Assembly: GCA_036322835.1 (NCBI GenBank)
Contig: AP027304.1
Location: 2,480,001-2,544,000 of the forward strand
Origin: Tenuifilaceae bacterium CYCD
Lineage (GTDB): Bacteria; Bacteroidota; Bacteroidia; Bacteroidales; Tenuifilaceae
DNA length: 64,000 nt
Direction of reading: 5' to 3'
The stretch's first letter is position 1, and the number at the start of each line of letters is the position of its first letter. The translations under genes and the position numbers were made by a program. The notes beneath the pieces were generated by a model that was given only the letters and a program-made list of their open reading frames with translations, had not been told where the DNA came from and made no database searches. Positions 17,314 to 26,456 of this stretch are shown piece by piece.

Positions 17314-18120
17314 ATGATAAGCAAAGTATTCAAACATAGGAACTTCTCCTGGTTTAGGCTAATAGCAGCCTTGCTGGGCGGATTGGTATTGCTTTTTATT
17401 ATATCGCCATTACTTGGGATGATTATCTCAACTCCTGTAAAGAGTCTGATTGATACAGCAGCAGAGCAGGAGGTGATTGAAAGTATTTGGCTTACAATTT
17501 GGGTATCGATGGCGGCTACGGTTGTTTTTGCAATTTTGGCAATTCCATTGGCCTACTTGCTTGCTCGCTACGAATTTCCCTTCAAAAGACTTGTGCTTGG
17601 AATTATCGATTTGCCGATAGTTGTACCCCATTCTGCCGCGGGTATTGCAATTCTTGGTTTTATTGCCCGCGATAGTTTTATGGGAAAAACATCCTCCGCG
17701 GTAGGGTTGGAGCTGATTGGAGCTCCTGCTGGCATTGCTTTGGCTATGGCTTTTGTGAGTATTCCATTCCTTATAAATGCTGCACGTGAGGGTTTTGCTC
17801 TTGTTCCTGAACGTTTGGAGAAAGCTGCGCTTAATTTGGGAGCATCGCCAGCAACGGTATTTTTCACTATATCGCTTCCGTTGGCTTGGCGTAGCATTGT
17901 TTCGGGTTTGGTGATGATGTTTGCCCGTGGAATGAGCGAGTTTGGTGCAGTTGTTATTATCGCTTATCACCCTATGATTGCTCCTGTTCTGATATTTGAA
18001 AGGTTTGGAGCCTTTGGTTTAAAATATGCGCGTCCAGCGGCCGTGCTATTTATTGGTGTTAGCCTTATTGTATTTGTAATTATTCGTTTATTATCCAGAA
18101 AAAATAAACCCAATGCTTAA
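17314..18120 (+). CDS. wtpB: Tungstate/molybdate ABC transporter permease
   Basis: A 268-aa inner-membrane permease of the ModB/WtpB type, started at the ATG at 17314 (MISKVFKHRNFSWFRL); the upstream TTG frame is a repeat-rich spacer. Six hydrophobic helices are visible, and the EAA loop that docks with the ATPase reads EKAALNLGASPATVFFTISLPLAWRSIVSG split over about 171-200. The C-terminal part holds MSEFGAVVIIA, typical of the molybdate/tungstate/sulfate permease family. Its end overlaps the ATPase gene by 8 bp, so the two are translationally coupled. Confidence 0.9.
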   Translation: MISKVFKHRNFSWFRLIAALLGGLVLLFIISPLLGMIISTPVKSLIDTAAEQEVIESIWLTIWVSMAATVVFAILAIPLAYLLARYEFPFKRLVLGIIDLPIVVPHSAAGIAILGFIARDSFMGKTSSAVGLELIGAPAGIALAMAFVSIPFLINAAREGFALVPERLEKAALNLGASPATVFFTISLPLAWRSIVSGLVMMFARGMSEFGAVVIIAYHPMIAPVLIFERFGAFGLKYARPAAVLFIGVSLIVFVIIRLLSRKNKPNA

Positions 18121-19174
18121 GGTAGAAGGACTATCGAAGAATTTGGGAGCGTTTGCCCTGAAGGATGTTTCGTTCACAGTGAACGAGGGCGACTACTTTA
18201 TGCTTTTAGGGCCATCGGGTGCTGGAAAATCGGTTATTCTCGAAACCATTGCTGGTTTGGTAAGGCCCGAATCTGGATTTATTTACCTCAATAACGAGGA
18301 TATCACCCAAAAACCTATTACAAACCGTGGTGTTGGTTTGGTATTTCAGGATTATGCGGCTTTTCCGCATATGTCGGTTTATAGCAATATTGCTTACCCA
18401 TTGCGAAGAAAGGGTGTAAAGGGTAGGGCATTGCACCGCAGGGTTATTGAACTGGCGGAGAAACTATCCATAAATCATCTGCTCGATAGAAATCCACAAA
18501 CCCTTTCGGGCGGTGAACTACAGCGTATGGTGTTGGCTCGTACATTGGCTCTTGAGCCAAAGGTTTTGCTGCTCGATGAGCCTTTATCATCGCTCGATGT
18601 TCAGCTGAGGGCTGGTTTGCGTTCTGCTCTAAGAACAATAAATAGGGAGGGTACAACCATAATACACGTTACCCACGATTACGAGGAGGCCATATCGCTA
18701 GCCAATAGGGTTGCTGTGGTGAATAACGGAGTAATTGAGCAGTGCGATACCGCCGAGGAGATATTCCAGAATCCAAAATCGGAATTTGTCGCTAAGTTCA
18801 CTGGTATACGGAATTTTTATCCTGCAAGGATTGTTGAAACAACTGAACACGAACTCAGAATTATTCAGATGAGCACCGGTCATAGAATTGGTGGCTATAC
18901 CGATGAACCAAGCGGAGATGGCTTTGTGTGTTTTCCTGAAAGTGCTGTGAGCGTTTCCCGAACAAGCCCCAATCAGAGCGCATTAAATGTTTTCCAAGGA
19001 AAAGTTGTTGATATATTCCCGCAACGATTTGGTTATGAGGTTACTGTTGATGTTGGTTTTAAAGTGATGGCGCTAGTAACTTGGGAATCAGTAAATAGAT
19101 TGAAACTTCAGCACGGCTCCGATGTTTGGGTATCGTTCAAAGCAAACTCGTTAAGGTTTATACCTAGGGTATAA
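18113..19174 (+). CDS. wtpC: Tungstate/molybdate ABC transporter ATP-binding protein
   Basis: A 353-aa ATPase with Walker A GPSGAGKS (33-40), Q-loop VFQDYAAF (about 77-84), signature LSGGELQ (131-137), Walker B LLLDEP (152-157), D-loop SSLD and H-loop VTHDYEEA. The C-terminal 120 residues form a TOBE-like regulatory region, as in ModC and WtpC, which may bind the oxyanion and feedback-inhibit import. It is the last gene of the cluster. No clear terminator follows; the spacer to the next, convergent gene contains the GTCAC repeat. Confidence 0.92.
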   Translation: MLKVEGLSKNLGAFALKDVSFTVNEGDYFMLLGPSGAGKSVILETIAGLVRPESGFIYLNNEDITQKPITNRGVGLVFQDYAAFPHMSVYSNIAYPLRRKGVKGRALHRRVIELAEKLSINHLLDRNPQTLSGGELQRMVLARTLALEPKVLLLDEPLSSLDVQLRAGLRSALRTINREGTTIIHVTHDYEEAISLANRVAVVNNGVIEQCDTAEEIFQNPKSEFVAKFTGIRNFYPARIVETTEHELRIIQMSTGHRIGGYTDEPSGDGFVCFPESAVSVSRTSPNQSALNVFQGKVVDIFPQRFGYEVTVDVGFKVMALVTWESVNRLKLQHGSDVWVSFKANSLRFIPRV

Positions 19175-19271
19175 TTTGAGTTGATTACTTTCAGTGAACT
19201 CACAAATAACGCTCGGTTGTTGTTCGTTGTTTGTGAAAATTAAATATTTCTGGGAGAAGCCTCTTGCTCCT

Positions 19272-19299
19272 TGTCACCTGTCATAAGTGACTTATCACC
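19272..19299. repeat. Degenerate GTCAC/GTGAC tandem motif after wtpC
   Basis: TGTCACCTGTCATAAGTGAC followed by TTATCACC: the same family as 17285-17304 and 24507-24533. It occupies the gap between wtpC and the convergent SH3 lipoprotein gene. Confidence 0.6.
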
Positions 19300-19305
19300 C
19301 AATAA

Positions 19306-20157
19306 CTACTTAGGCCTTTGATACAGCCTAGTACGCTTACTATTCTGATAAACCATCGATATGTACTGGCTTCCAAAGAATATCAACAGGAAGATAATTG
19401 CAAAGTAGTATAGTGATATGGTTAGGTAGAACGATACTGCAAAGATGTAAACTCCCAATAACAAGTCAATTAGGGTTAGCAGAACACCCCAAGTAACACC
19501 ACTTTTGAAAATTGAACCGAGTAAATCGAGCGATATTCCAATTAGCAGTATTAGTAGCTGAATCCAGAGCACCCAGCTAATAATATCGAGGTTCTCGGGT
19601 ACAAGTGAGAATCCTTTGTGAAGACTTTCCATCAGTTGGTCTTTCCAGTTTATATACAAAACACCGCACATTATGGCATTTACAAAAAATACTACTGGAG
19701 TTATAAGCAAACCTTTAACCGATATTTCGTGCTTGTTTTTAATTTTCTCCTTGAATTTGATGGTCATTTCCTCTAAAAATACCCACAAAAGTGTAATTGC
19801 CATGGCAATAACCCAGAAATACCAAGATTTCCAGTTGGCAATTCCTTCTACTTTTTTAAGAATTATTGGAGTTTTTGGAGCATCAACTTTTTTAAGATAA
19901 TCGGTGGAAACGAATCCAGTTTTGCTGCCCAGTTTAACCATCACCCAGTATTTATCCGATGCTAAAGCAACGATTGTGTCACCCTGCCTGAAACTGGAAA
20001 TTATTTCTGAAACAGGAGATGGCGCACTACGAATAAATAGGCTTTTGGTATCTACAACATACCTTTCTCGGGATTGGTAGTGTCCGGGTTCAACGCACGA
20101 TGCTGTGATGTACAGAAATACTGTTACTAGAAGAATTCGAATAATAATACGAATCAT
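19306..20157 (-). CDS. SH3-domain lipoprotein with C-terminal membrane helices
   Basis: A 283-aa protein started at 20157 (MIRIIIRILLVTVFLYITASC), which gives a lipobox ending in TASC; an upstream ATG at 20184 would bury it. A bacterial SH3 (SH3b) domain follows (about 33-92: SLFIRSAPSPVSEIISSFRQGDT, GFVSTDYLKK split). Four hydrophobic helices occupy about 107-275. The SH3b suggests binding to cell wall or protein ligands on the periplasmic side. The function is unknown. It lies downstream of the redox operon but beyond that operon's terminator. Confidence 0.65.
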   Translation of the reverse strand: MIRIIIRILLVTVFLYITASCVEPGHYQSRERYVVDTKSLFIRSAPSPVSEIISSFRQGDTIVALASDKYWVMVKLGSKTGFVSTDYLKKVDAPKTPIILKKVEGIANWKSWYFWVIAMAITLLWVFLEEMTIKFKEKIKNKHEISVKGLLITPVVFFVNAIMCGVLYINWKDQLMESLHKGFSLVPENLDIISWVLWIQLLILLIGISLDLLGSIFKSGVTWGVLLTLIDLLLGVYIFAVSFYLTISLYYFAIIFLLIFFGSQYISMVYQNSKRTRLYQRPK

Positions 20158-20269
20158 TTCCCATTTAATCTGAATCCGGGGCAAAGGTATAATATAGAAT
20201 GGAATAATAGTGTTGTTCTGGAGGGAAAATTTTGAAAGAAAAACAACAGGATTAATTAATCAGTAGTCA

Positions 20270-20309
20270 AAAAAAGGTTAGGCTATATTTGAATAACCAC
20301 GGCCTAACT
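20270..20309 (-). terminator. Rho-independent terminator of the redox operon
   Basis: On the minus strand a GTTAGGC / GCCTAAC stem (20302-20308 with 20277-20283) is followed by a run of seven T. It lies 17 bp after the rubrerythrin-like stop and closes the nuoE-to-rubrerythrin operon. Confidence 0.8.
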
Positions 20310-20325
20310 TCTAGTTCTTTTCGGT

Positions 20326-20781
20326 TTAGTTTTCCCTTAAAACAAACTCATCGTACTCCAACTCGAATCGCAACTTGTGGCGCGATTCTTCCTGTGCAAG
20401 CGAAAGGAAAAGGTTTTTGTATTCTGTATTCTGCACACGCTCCGAAAGGGTGAGGTAAAGACGAAATGCCGCTTTCTCCCGTTTCATAGCAAGAACCAAT
20501 GCCTGCTCATAGTTTAGTTCGCCACGTTGTTCGTCTCGAACAATGTAGTCGGCAATTTTTAGATCCTGAACTTTTTCGTTTCTAAGAGAACTGATACCTT
20601 CAACTTTTATCTTCAAAAGTTTAGCCTTATGCCCCATTTCCTCCTGGGCGAAGTGCTCGAAGGTCGATTTCATATCCGCGTTACGAGCACTAGCCGCCAT
20701 TTTGTTGTAGAAGTTTACGGCATCTTGTTCCCGCTCGATTGCAAAATCGAGAATATCATCTATGTTCTTAAACTCGTTCAT
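20326..20781 (-). CDS. Rubrerythrin-like (ferritin family) diiron protein
   Basis: A 151-aa four-helix protein with the paired diiron signatures of the ferritin/rubrerythrin superfamily: EREQDAVNFY (Glu18), QEEMGHK (Glu48, His51), KREKAAFRLY (Glu102) and QEESRHK (Glu132, His135). It lacks a rubredoxin domain, so it would need an external electron donor. It overlaps the large oxidoreductase gene by 14 bp, implying coupled translation. The likely role is peroxide or oxygen reduction protecting the oxygen-sensitive iron-sulfur complex, or taking electrons from it; both are inference. Confidence 0.85.
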   Translation of the reverse strand: MNEFKNIDDILDFAIEREQDAVNFYNKMAASARNADMKSTFEHFAQEEMGHKAKLLKIKVEGISSLRNEKVQDLKIADYIVRDEQRGELNYEQALVLAMKREKAAFRLYLTLSERVQNTEYKNLFLSLAQEESRHKLRFELEYDEFVLREN

Positions 20782-23700
20782 ATTGATTAGTTTTAGAATG
20801 TTCTAGTTTGGTTTCGAACTCCCTGTCAAATTGCATCATAATGTGGTTGCAGCCACTTACAAATTGCATATGACCAAGGTCGGAGTTTGTTCCAGTAAAT
20901 GTGTGTTTGTGGGTATGGTTGGTTTGAGGTAGCAACGATAAAATTTCGGTTTGAACATCGTAAATGTCCTTGCAGCTGTTAATGCTGAATTGTTTTAGCA
21001 GTGCAAGTAGTTGGTTTATAGTTGTGTGTTCAACCTTTGGTTTTAAGCCCTCGCGGAACTGTTGAACCATATGGTTGCTGTTTGTGAACGAGCCACCAGT
21101 TTCGAACCAGAAACTTGCAGGCAGAACAAGGTTAGCTATTTCTGCAGTTTCGCTCATAAAACTATCCTGAACAACTATAAATTCTGATTTTTTCAAATTT
21201 TCCTTTATGTTGTGCTTATGGATGGCTGTGCCAACGGGGTCTTCCCCGAAAATAAAGATGTTTCTGAAGTCGCCATTGTTGAAAACTTGCTCAATGTTCA
21301 ATGTGCTGGTTGGAATTGCATCAACCTTCCACTTGGTTTTTAATTGCGATAACAATTCAGGATTAGTTATGCTTTGCATTCCAATACCTGTTTCGGGTCT
21401 AACGCCCATATCCATTAATCCGTGAGAGTTATTCTTCTGCTTAAGAGCAATTAGGCCACCATTTGTTTTCCCTAGTTTACCGGTAATAAGCATTAGGTTG
21501 AAAATCTCCTGCGCCGTGGCATTGGAAACTTCGTTTTCGGCAAATACTAGCAATGCACCAAAATCGTTGTTGAATTCATTGGCAAAGCGCTCAACCTCGG
21601 TTTGGCTAATGCCTGCGGTTTTGCATAAATCGGCAAAATTGGCAAGTAGCAATTCTGAGTCGTATTTCCCAAAATTATCACAGTGGTCGCCAATGAAAAT
21701 CATATTTTGCTTGTCGTGAGTAAGCAAGTAATGGTTTACAGCCTTTACAAAGTGGTAGTAGGATTGGATTTGTATAAACTCATTTGCCCTATCGGCAAGG
21801 TTGCTCTCTTTTGTTGAAATTACTGTGATTGGCTTTTTTGCAGCATTGAGCATATATCCCAACACTGGATTGTTCCTGTTTATTTGGCTTGCAAGTAGGT
21901 AGATGTGATTTGTGTTTTTTATAGAATCGAAGTTGAAATTTGCCAAAGAGTCAATTGCAAAGGCGCTATCTCCGTTCATATAGTGGAAGCTTCCAACATT
22001 GTTGGTTTTTGCAGCGGCACGTGCAAACTTCTGAACAAGGTATTGCTCCTCGTTGGTGAGCGATGCTCCTGCAAAGAATGCGTTTTGCTCTGGTTTAATC
22101 TTCTTAATTTGATCAACAATCATCTGGTAGGCCTCGTCGAAGCTGATTTCTACAAATTTATCGTTGACCTTTTTCAATGGTTTGGTGAGTCTGTTTGTGC
22201 TGTTGAACTTGCGATAGCCGAACTTGCCATACATACAGAGGTTTCCATCGGCATTAACCATTCCGTTCGCTCCAGTCACCTTCATTATGTAACCTCCACG
22301 GTGGTGGAAAGTTAGTGTGCATCCCACAGAGCAGAATCCGCAGATGGTTTCGAATGTTTCGGTTTTTACAGGGCCTGGTTTGAATGGAACATTCTCGGTG
22401 ATAGCGCCTGTTGGACAAGCCGAGATACACATTCCGCACGATTCGCAGGTTGTGTTAGCCAAATTTTCGCCCAATGCAGGTGCAACATAGGTTTCGAAAC
22501 CACGCTTTACAAGCGTTAGTGCATTTGCTCCAACCACATCCTTGCAAATTCTAACGCAGCGCGAGCAAAGAATACACTTGTTGTTATCAATTTCGATGTA
22601 TGGATGCGAGAAATTCACATTGAACTCCTTATGTTCGCCCATAAATCGCATTTGGTCGGCTTGGTATGTGTCGGCGTGCTGCTTTAGTTGACAATCGAAA
22701 TACTCAGTACAGCCGCACTCCAAGCAACGTCCAACCTCGTGGTGCGCCTGTTCGTGGGTGTAGCCAAGTTCTACTTCGTTGAAGTTTTTGCGGACATCGG
22801 CTTCCAGAACTGGCATCTCCTCACGTATCTGATGCTGGTATCTATTTACAAATTCATCCTTGCTAAGTTGATGGAAGTTATCCTTTTTACTCAGAAATTC
22901 CTTTTTAGGAGCCGCAACATCTTGCCCAGTTAAGTAAAGATGGCAGCTGTGCGATGCCAATTTTGCTTGTGCAACAGCTTCAATAATGGTTGCAGGACCA
23001 GAAACACCATCTCCAGCAGCGAAAACTGATGGAATGCCAGTTTGCAGGGTTGTCTTGTTGGCGTCAATATCGCCCCATTTGTTGGCTTTTAGCTCGCCAT
23101 TCTTTGCGTGTTTGTTAACATCCTCAAGGAAGTTGATGTCGGTTTTCTGACCAATTGCAGCAAGTATGTAGTCGAACTCCATATCGTACTCCGAGCCCTC
23201 AATTGGTACAGGTCTTCTACGACCTGATGCATCGGGTTCGCCCAATCCCATTTTGATTAGGGTCATCGATTTTACTTTGCCGTTAGCATCCTTGTTCACT
23301 CTAACCGGAGCAGTTAGGAATTGGTATTCAACACCCTCAAGTTTCGATTCGTGAATTTCGATAGGGTTTGCAGGCATTTCGGCCTCAGTACGGCGGTATA
23401 TCACCTTAACATCAGTACTTCCGCAGCGGATTGATGTGCGGCAGCAGTCCATAGCGGTATTTCCACCACCCACTACGGCAATGCGCTTGCCTTTGAAATC
23501 GTATCGTTGACCTGTAACCTCCATATTCCGAAGGAAATCGATGCCCGAGAAAACTCCATCGGCATCCTCGCCATCGGCACCCAAAAGCGCTCCGCGCTGC
23601 GAGCCAATGGTAAGAATCATAGCATCATACTCCTCGCTAATCTTCTTGTAGTTTAGGTTTTCGCCAAATTTCTGGTTGTAGAATATGTTTACACCAAGTT

Positions 23701-24472
23701 CGGTGATTATTGATACTTCTTTATCGAGCAAATCATTTGGTAGGCGATACTCTGGAATTCCGTAGCGTAACCAACCCCCAGCGTGCGCTTGTGCCTCAAA
23801 AATATCGCACTGATGACCTTTCTGTTGAAGGAAGTAAGCCGCAGAAAGTCCACCAGGACCAGCACCAATAATTGCCACCTTTTTACCTGTTGATGGTGCA
23901 ATGGTGGGTTTATAGTGATGGGTTGATTCCAAATCGCGGTCGGCGGCGAAACGTTTTAGGTAGTCGATGCCAACTCCAGTTCCCTCGTCCATATTGTTTC
24001 GGCGACAGGTTGACTCGCAAGGACGAACGCAAACCCTACCACAAATTGCAGGTAGCGGATTGGTTTGTTTTATCAGTCCAATTGCTTCGCTATAAAGTCC
24101 TTTTTCAATTAGCGAGATATAGCCCTGAACATCAACCCCAGCAGGGCAACGCTCGCGACAAGGTGCCGCACAATCGGCGTAGTGGTTGCTCATTATCAAG
24201 TCCAGCGCAGTTTTGCGAGCCTTGTGTACACGGCTATTGTCGGTGTTGATTTTCATTCCCTCAGCAACTCGGGTCGAGCAGGATGGTTGCAGGTTGCGCT
24301 GACCCTCAATTTCCACCACGCAAACATAGCATGATGAGTATGGCTCTAACCTTGGGTCGTGACAAAGGGTTGGAATGTCTATTCCGTGTCTGCGGGCAAC
24401 ATCAAGTATATACTCGCCTTTTTGGGCTGTTGAGTTAATTCCGTTTAGAACTATATTTACCTGTTCGCTCAT
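20768..24472 (-). CDS. GltD-FdhA fusion subunit of a NADH/NADPH/ferredoxin oxidoreductase (StnC-like)
   Basis: A 1234-aa iron-sulfur flavoprotein. In order: a [2Fe-2S] domain (Cys37, 48, 51, 65), a GltD-type Cys-rich domain (101-156), FAD/NADPH Rossmann folds (GAGPGG 203-208, VVGGGNTA 333-340), a small Cys cluster (583-594), two [4Fe-4S] ferredoxin motifs (Cys633-643, Cys676-686), then a molybdopterin oxidoreductase-like region with its own [4Fe-4S] site (Cys711, 714, 718, 746). TNEEQYLVQKFAR (806-818) aligns with formate dehydrogenase, but the position of the Mo/W-ligating Cys or Sec reads TNNVGSFHYMNG, so formate dehydrogenase activity is unlikely. With the NuoE- and NuoF-type genes upstream, this matches the Sporomusa-type electron-bifurcating transhydrogenase layout. 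It is often annotated as formate dehydrogenase alpha or glutamate synthase beta. Confidence 0.85.
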   Translation of the reverse strand: MSEQVNIVLNGINSTAQKGEYILDVARRHGIDIPTLCHDPRLEPYSSCYVCVVEIEGQRNLQPSCSTRVAEGMKINTDNSRVHKARKTALDLIMSNHYADCAAPCRERCPAGVDVQGYISLIEKGLYSEAIGLIKQTNPLPAICGRVCVRPCESTCRRNNMDEGTGVGIDYLKRFAADRDLESTHHYKPTIAPSTGKKVAIIGAGPGGLSAAYFLQQKGHQCDIFEAQAHAGGWLRYGIPEYRLPNDLLDKEVSIITELGVNIFYNQKFGENLNYKKISEEYDAMILTIGSQRGALLGADGEDADGVFSGIDFLRNMEVTGQRYDFKGKRIAVVGGGNTAMDCCRTSIRCGSTDVKVIYRRTEAEMPANPIEIHESKLEGVEYQFLTAPVRVNKDANGKVKSMTLIKMGLGEPDASGRRRPVPIEGSEYDMEFDYILAAIGQKTDINFLEDVNKHAKNGELKANKWGDIDANKTTLQTGIPSVFAAGDGVSGPATIIEAVAQAKLASHSCHLYLTGQDVAAPKKEFLSKKDNFHQLSKDEFVNRYQHQIREEMPVLEADVRKNFNEVELGYTHEQAHHEVGRCLECGCTEYFDCQLKQHADTYQADQMRFMGEHKEFNVNFSHPYIEIDNNKCILCSRCVRICKDVVGANALTLVKRGFETYVAPALGENLANTTCESCGMCISACPTGAITENVPFKPGPVKTETFETICGFCSVGCTLTFHHRGGYIMKVTGANGMVNADGNLCMYGKFGYRKFNSTNRLTKPLKKVNDKFVEISFDEAYQMIVDQIKKIKPEQNAFFAGASLTNEEQYLVQKFARAAAKTNNVGSFHYMNGDSAFAIDSLANFNFDSIKNTNHIYLLASQINRNNPVLGYMLNAAKKPITVISTKESNLADRANEFIQIQSYYHFVKAVNHYLLTHDKQNMIFIGDHCDNFGKYDSELLLANFADLCKTAGISQTEVERFANEFNNDFGALLVFAENEVSNATAQEIFNLMLITGKLGKTNGGLIALKQKNNSHGLMDMGVRPETGIGMQSITNPELLSQLKTKWKVDAIPTSTLNIEQVFNNGDFRNIFIFGEDPVGTAIHKHNIKENLKKSEFIVVQDSFMSETAEIANLVLPASFWFETGGSFTNSNHMVQQFREGLKPKVEHTTINQLLALLKQFSINSCKDIYDVQTEILSLLPQTNHTHKHTFTGTNSDLGHMQFVSGCNHIMMQFDREFETKLEHSKTNQYERV

Positions 24473-24506
24473 TTTGAAAACAGTGTTTAGTTTTTGGTAT
24501 AAGTTG

Positions 24507-24576
24507 GTGACAGATGACGGGTGACAAGTGACTTATGCATTAAGTATTTCACGAACAACTATCAACAAATAACAAT
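24507..24576. repeat. Two short degenerate repeat arrays between operon genes
   Basis: GTGACAGATGACGGGTGAC (24507-24525) continuing to AAGTGAC, then ACGAACAACTATCAACAAAT (24551-24570) continuing AACAAT. The first resembles the repeats at 17285 and 19272; the second resembles 52890-52916. They fill the 116-bp gap between the NuoF-type and GltD-FdhA genes. Confidence 0.6.
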
Positions 24577-24588
24577 TAATTATGAAAT

Positions 24589-26367
24589 CTAACTTTTGGT
24601 AATCGCATCAAAACGGCAAGTTGAGTAACAATCGCCGCACTTAATGCAGATATCCTGGTTTATATGATGAACCTTTTTGCGTTCCCCGTCAATTGCCTTA
24701 ACAGGGCATTTCACTGCACAAACTGTACATCCAGTACACTTATCGGCAACAATCTCGTAGGTGAGAAGTTTCTTGCAACTATGTGCAGGACACTTTTTGT
24801 CGCGGATGTGAGCCTCATACTCGTGACGGAAATACTTAATTGTGGTGAGCACTGGGTTTGGCGCGGTTTGGCCAAGTCCGCATAGAGAACTATCCCGAAC
24901 TTGCAGAGCAAGTTCTTCAAGTTTCTCGATATCGCCCTCTTGGCCTTCGCCTACAGTAATTCTGGAAAGAATCTCAAGCATTCGCTTAGTTCCAATACGG
25001 CAGAATGTGCATTTTCCGCACGATTCCTTTTGTGTGAAATCGAGGAAGAAACGGGCAACGTCAACCATACAGGTTGTTTCGTCCATTACAACCATCCCTC
25101 CCGAGCCCATAATTGCGCCAGTGGCGTTAACTTGGTCGTAATCGACTAGGATATCTATTAGATGCTCGGGAATACAGCCACCCGATGGGCCACCCATTTG
25201 AACCGCTTTAAACTTTTTATCGTTTTGAATTCCGCCGCCAAGTTTAAAGATAATATCGCGAAGGCTCATTCCCATTGGAACTTCCACAAGACCTCCGTGC
25301 TTAATTTTGCCTGTTAGCGCAAAAACCTTGGTTCCTTTACTTTTTTCGGTTCCGTACTTGTTGAATGAGCCAGCACCGTGACTTACAATGTACGATACGT
25401 TGGCAAATGTTTCAACGTTGTTGATGTTCGATGGCTTACGCCATAGTCCCGATTCGGCTGGGAACGGTGGACGTTTTGTAGGCATTCCGCGCTTTCCCTC
25501 TATCGATGCCATTAGCGCAGTTTCCTCTCCGCAAACAAAGGCGCCAGCGCCTTCCTTAATATGAATATCGAGGTTGAATCCTTCAATTCCTTGGATGTTA
25601 TTTCCCAAATAGCCACGTTCGTGTGCTTGTGCAAGCGCTATGTTTAGACGTTTGATAGCCAGAGGATACTCGGCACGGCAGTAAATAACACCATCGGTTG
25701 CGCCAATGGCGTATGCGCCAATTATCATCCCCTCAATAACTGCGTGCGGGTCGCCTTCGAGCAATGAACGGTCCATAAATGCTCCGGGGTCGCCCTCGTC
25801 TGCGTTACAAATAATGTACTTTTCGGCTGATTGGCTTGCACGGGCAAATCGCCATTTCATTCCTGTTGGAAAACCACCACCACCACGGCCACGAAGACCA
25901 GAGTCGATAATGGTTTGGATAACAACATCGGGTGCAATCTTATCCTTAGCAATTAGTTTTAAGGCAGAGTAACCGCCTCTATCTTCGTATTCCTGAATGT
26001 TCTCTGGGTCGATATATCCACAGTTCCGTAGGACAATTTTAATTTGACCATCGAAGTAAATACTGTCGGGTGTGGTAAATAAATCGGTTTTAACCACGTA
26101 ATCCTTAATTGGGTTCAGTCCAATAACGTGCTGCTGAATAATCTCAATGGCCTTGTCCTCATCAACATCTCCATAAATCATTGATCCATTATCGTCAATC
26201 ACTTCAACAAGTGGTTCGCGGAAGCACATTCCGATACAACTCGTTTTAGCAAGTTCAAAGTCGAGTTTTTCGGCTTCCTGAAGGGCTTTTATTTTGTTGT
26301 AAACCTTGTTGGCTCCCGCTGCAATTCCGCAACTACCAAGTCCAACAATTACCTTTGTTTGTGTCAT
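24589..26367 (-). CDS. NuoF-type NADH-binding flavoprotein subunit (HndC/StnB-like)
   Basis: A 592-aa subunit that would bind NADH, FMN and several clusters. An N-terminal thioredoxin-like [2Fe-2S] region keeps Cys13, Cys44 and Cys48 while the usual first Cys is Gly9 (VGLGSCGIAAGA). The NADH/FMN loop GLRGRGGGGFPTG is at 157-169. The NuoF [4Fe-4S] site uses Cys450, 453, 456 and 496. The C-terminus has a two-cluster ferredoxin domain (Cys544, 547, 550, 554 and Cys574, 577, 580, 584), absent from complex I NuoF but present in bifurcating hydrogenases and transhydrogenases. No membrane-arm or hydrogenase gene is nearby, which favours a soluble complex with its operon partners. Confidence 0.9.
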   Translation of the reverse strand: MTQTKVIVGLGSCGIAAGANKVYNKIKALQEAEKLDFELAKTSCIGMCFREPLVEVIDDNGSMIYGDVDEDKAIEIIQQHVIGLNPIKDYVVKTDLFTTPDSIYFDGQIKIVLRNCGYIDPENIQEYEDRGGYSALKLIAKDKIAPDVVIQTIIDSGLRGRGGGGFPTGMKWRFARASQSAEKYIICNADEGDPGAFMDRSLLEGDPHAVIEGMIIGAYAIGATDGVIYCRAEYPLAIKRLNIALAQAHERGYLGNNIQGIEGFNLDIHIKEGAGAFVCGEETALMASIEGKRGMPTKRPPFPAESGLWRKPSNINNVETFANVSYIVSHGAGSFNKYGTEKSKGTKVFALTGKIKHGGLVEVPMGMSLRDIIFKLGGGIQNDKKFKAVQMGGPSGGCIPEHLIDILVDYDQVNATGAIMGSGGMVVMDETTCMVDVARFFLDFTQKESCGKCTFCRIGTKRMLEILSRITVGEGQEGDIEKLEELALQVRDSSLCGLGQTAPNPVLTTIKYFRHEYEAHIRDKKCPAHSCKKLLTYEIVADKCTGCTVCAVKCPVKAIDGERKKVHHINQDICIKCGDCYSTCRFDAITKS

Positions 26368-26385
26368 AGATTTATATGTTGATAT

Positions 26386-26456
26386 TCGTTAAACGTTAAC
26401 CGTTAATCGTGAATCGAATAATAACTCTTTTCACGTTTCACGTTTTACGACTCACT
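26386..26456. repeat. Degenerate CGTTAA/CGTGAA/CACGTTT array between nuoE- and nuoF-type genes
   Basis: A chain of short related words (CGTTAAACGTTAACCGTTAA, TCGTGAATCG, TCACGTTTCACGTTTTACGA) fills the 77-bp gap within the operon. The motif differs from the GTGAC family seen one gene further on. Confidence 0.6.

Noticed and set aside
17428-17970. 180-aa open frame antisense to the permease gene
   Set aside because: Low-complexity, Ser/Asn/Lys/Arg-rich translation with no recognisable motif, opposite a well-supported permease.
20768-24472. Catalytic formate dehydrogenase alpha subunit
   Set aside because: The expected Cys/Sec ligand motif is replaced by TNNVGSFHYMNG, and a GltD domain plus NuoE/NuoF partners point to a transhydrogenase.
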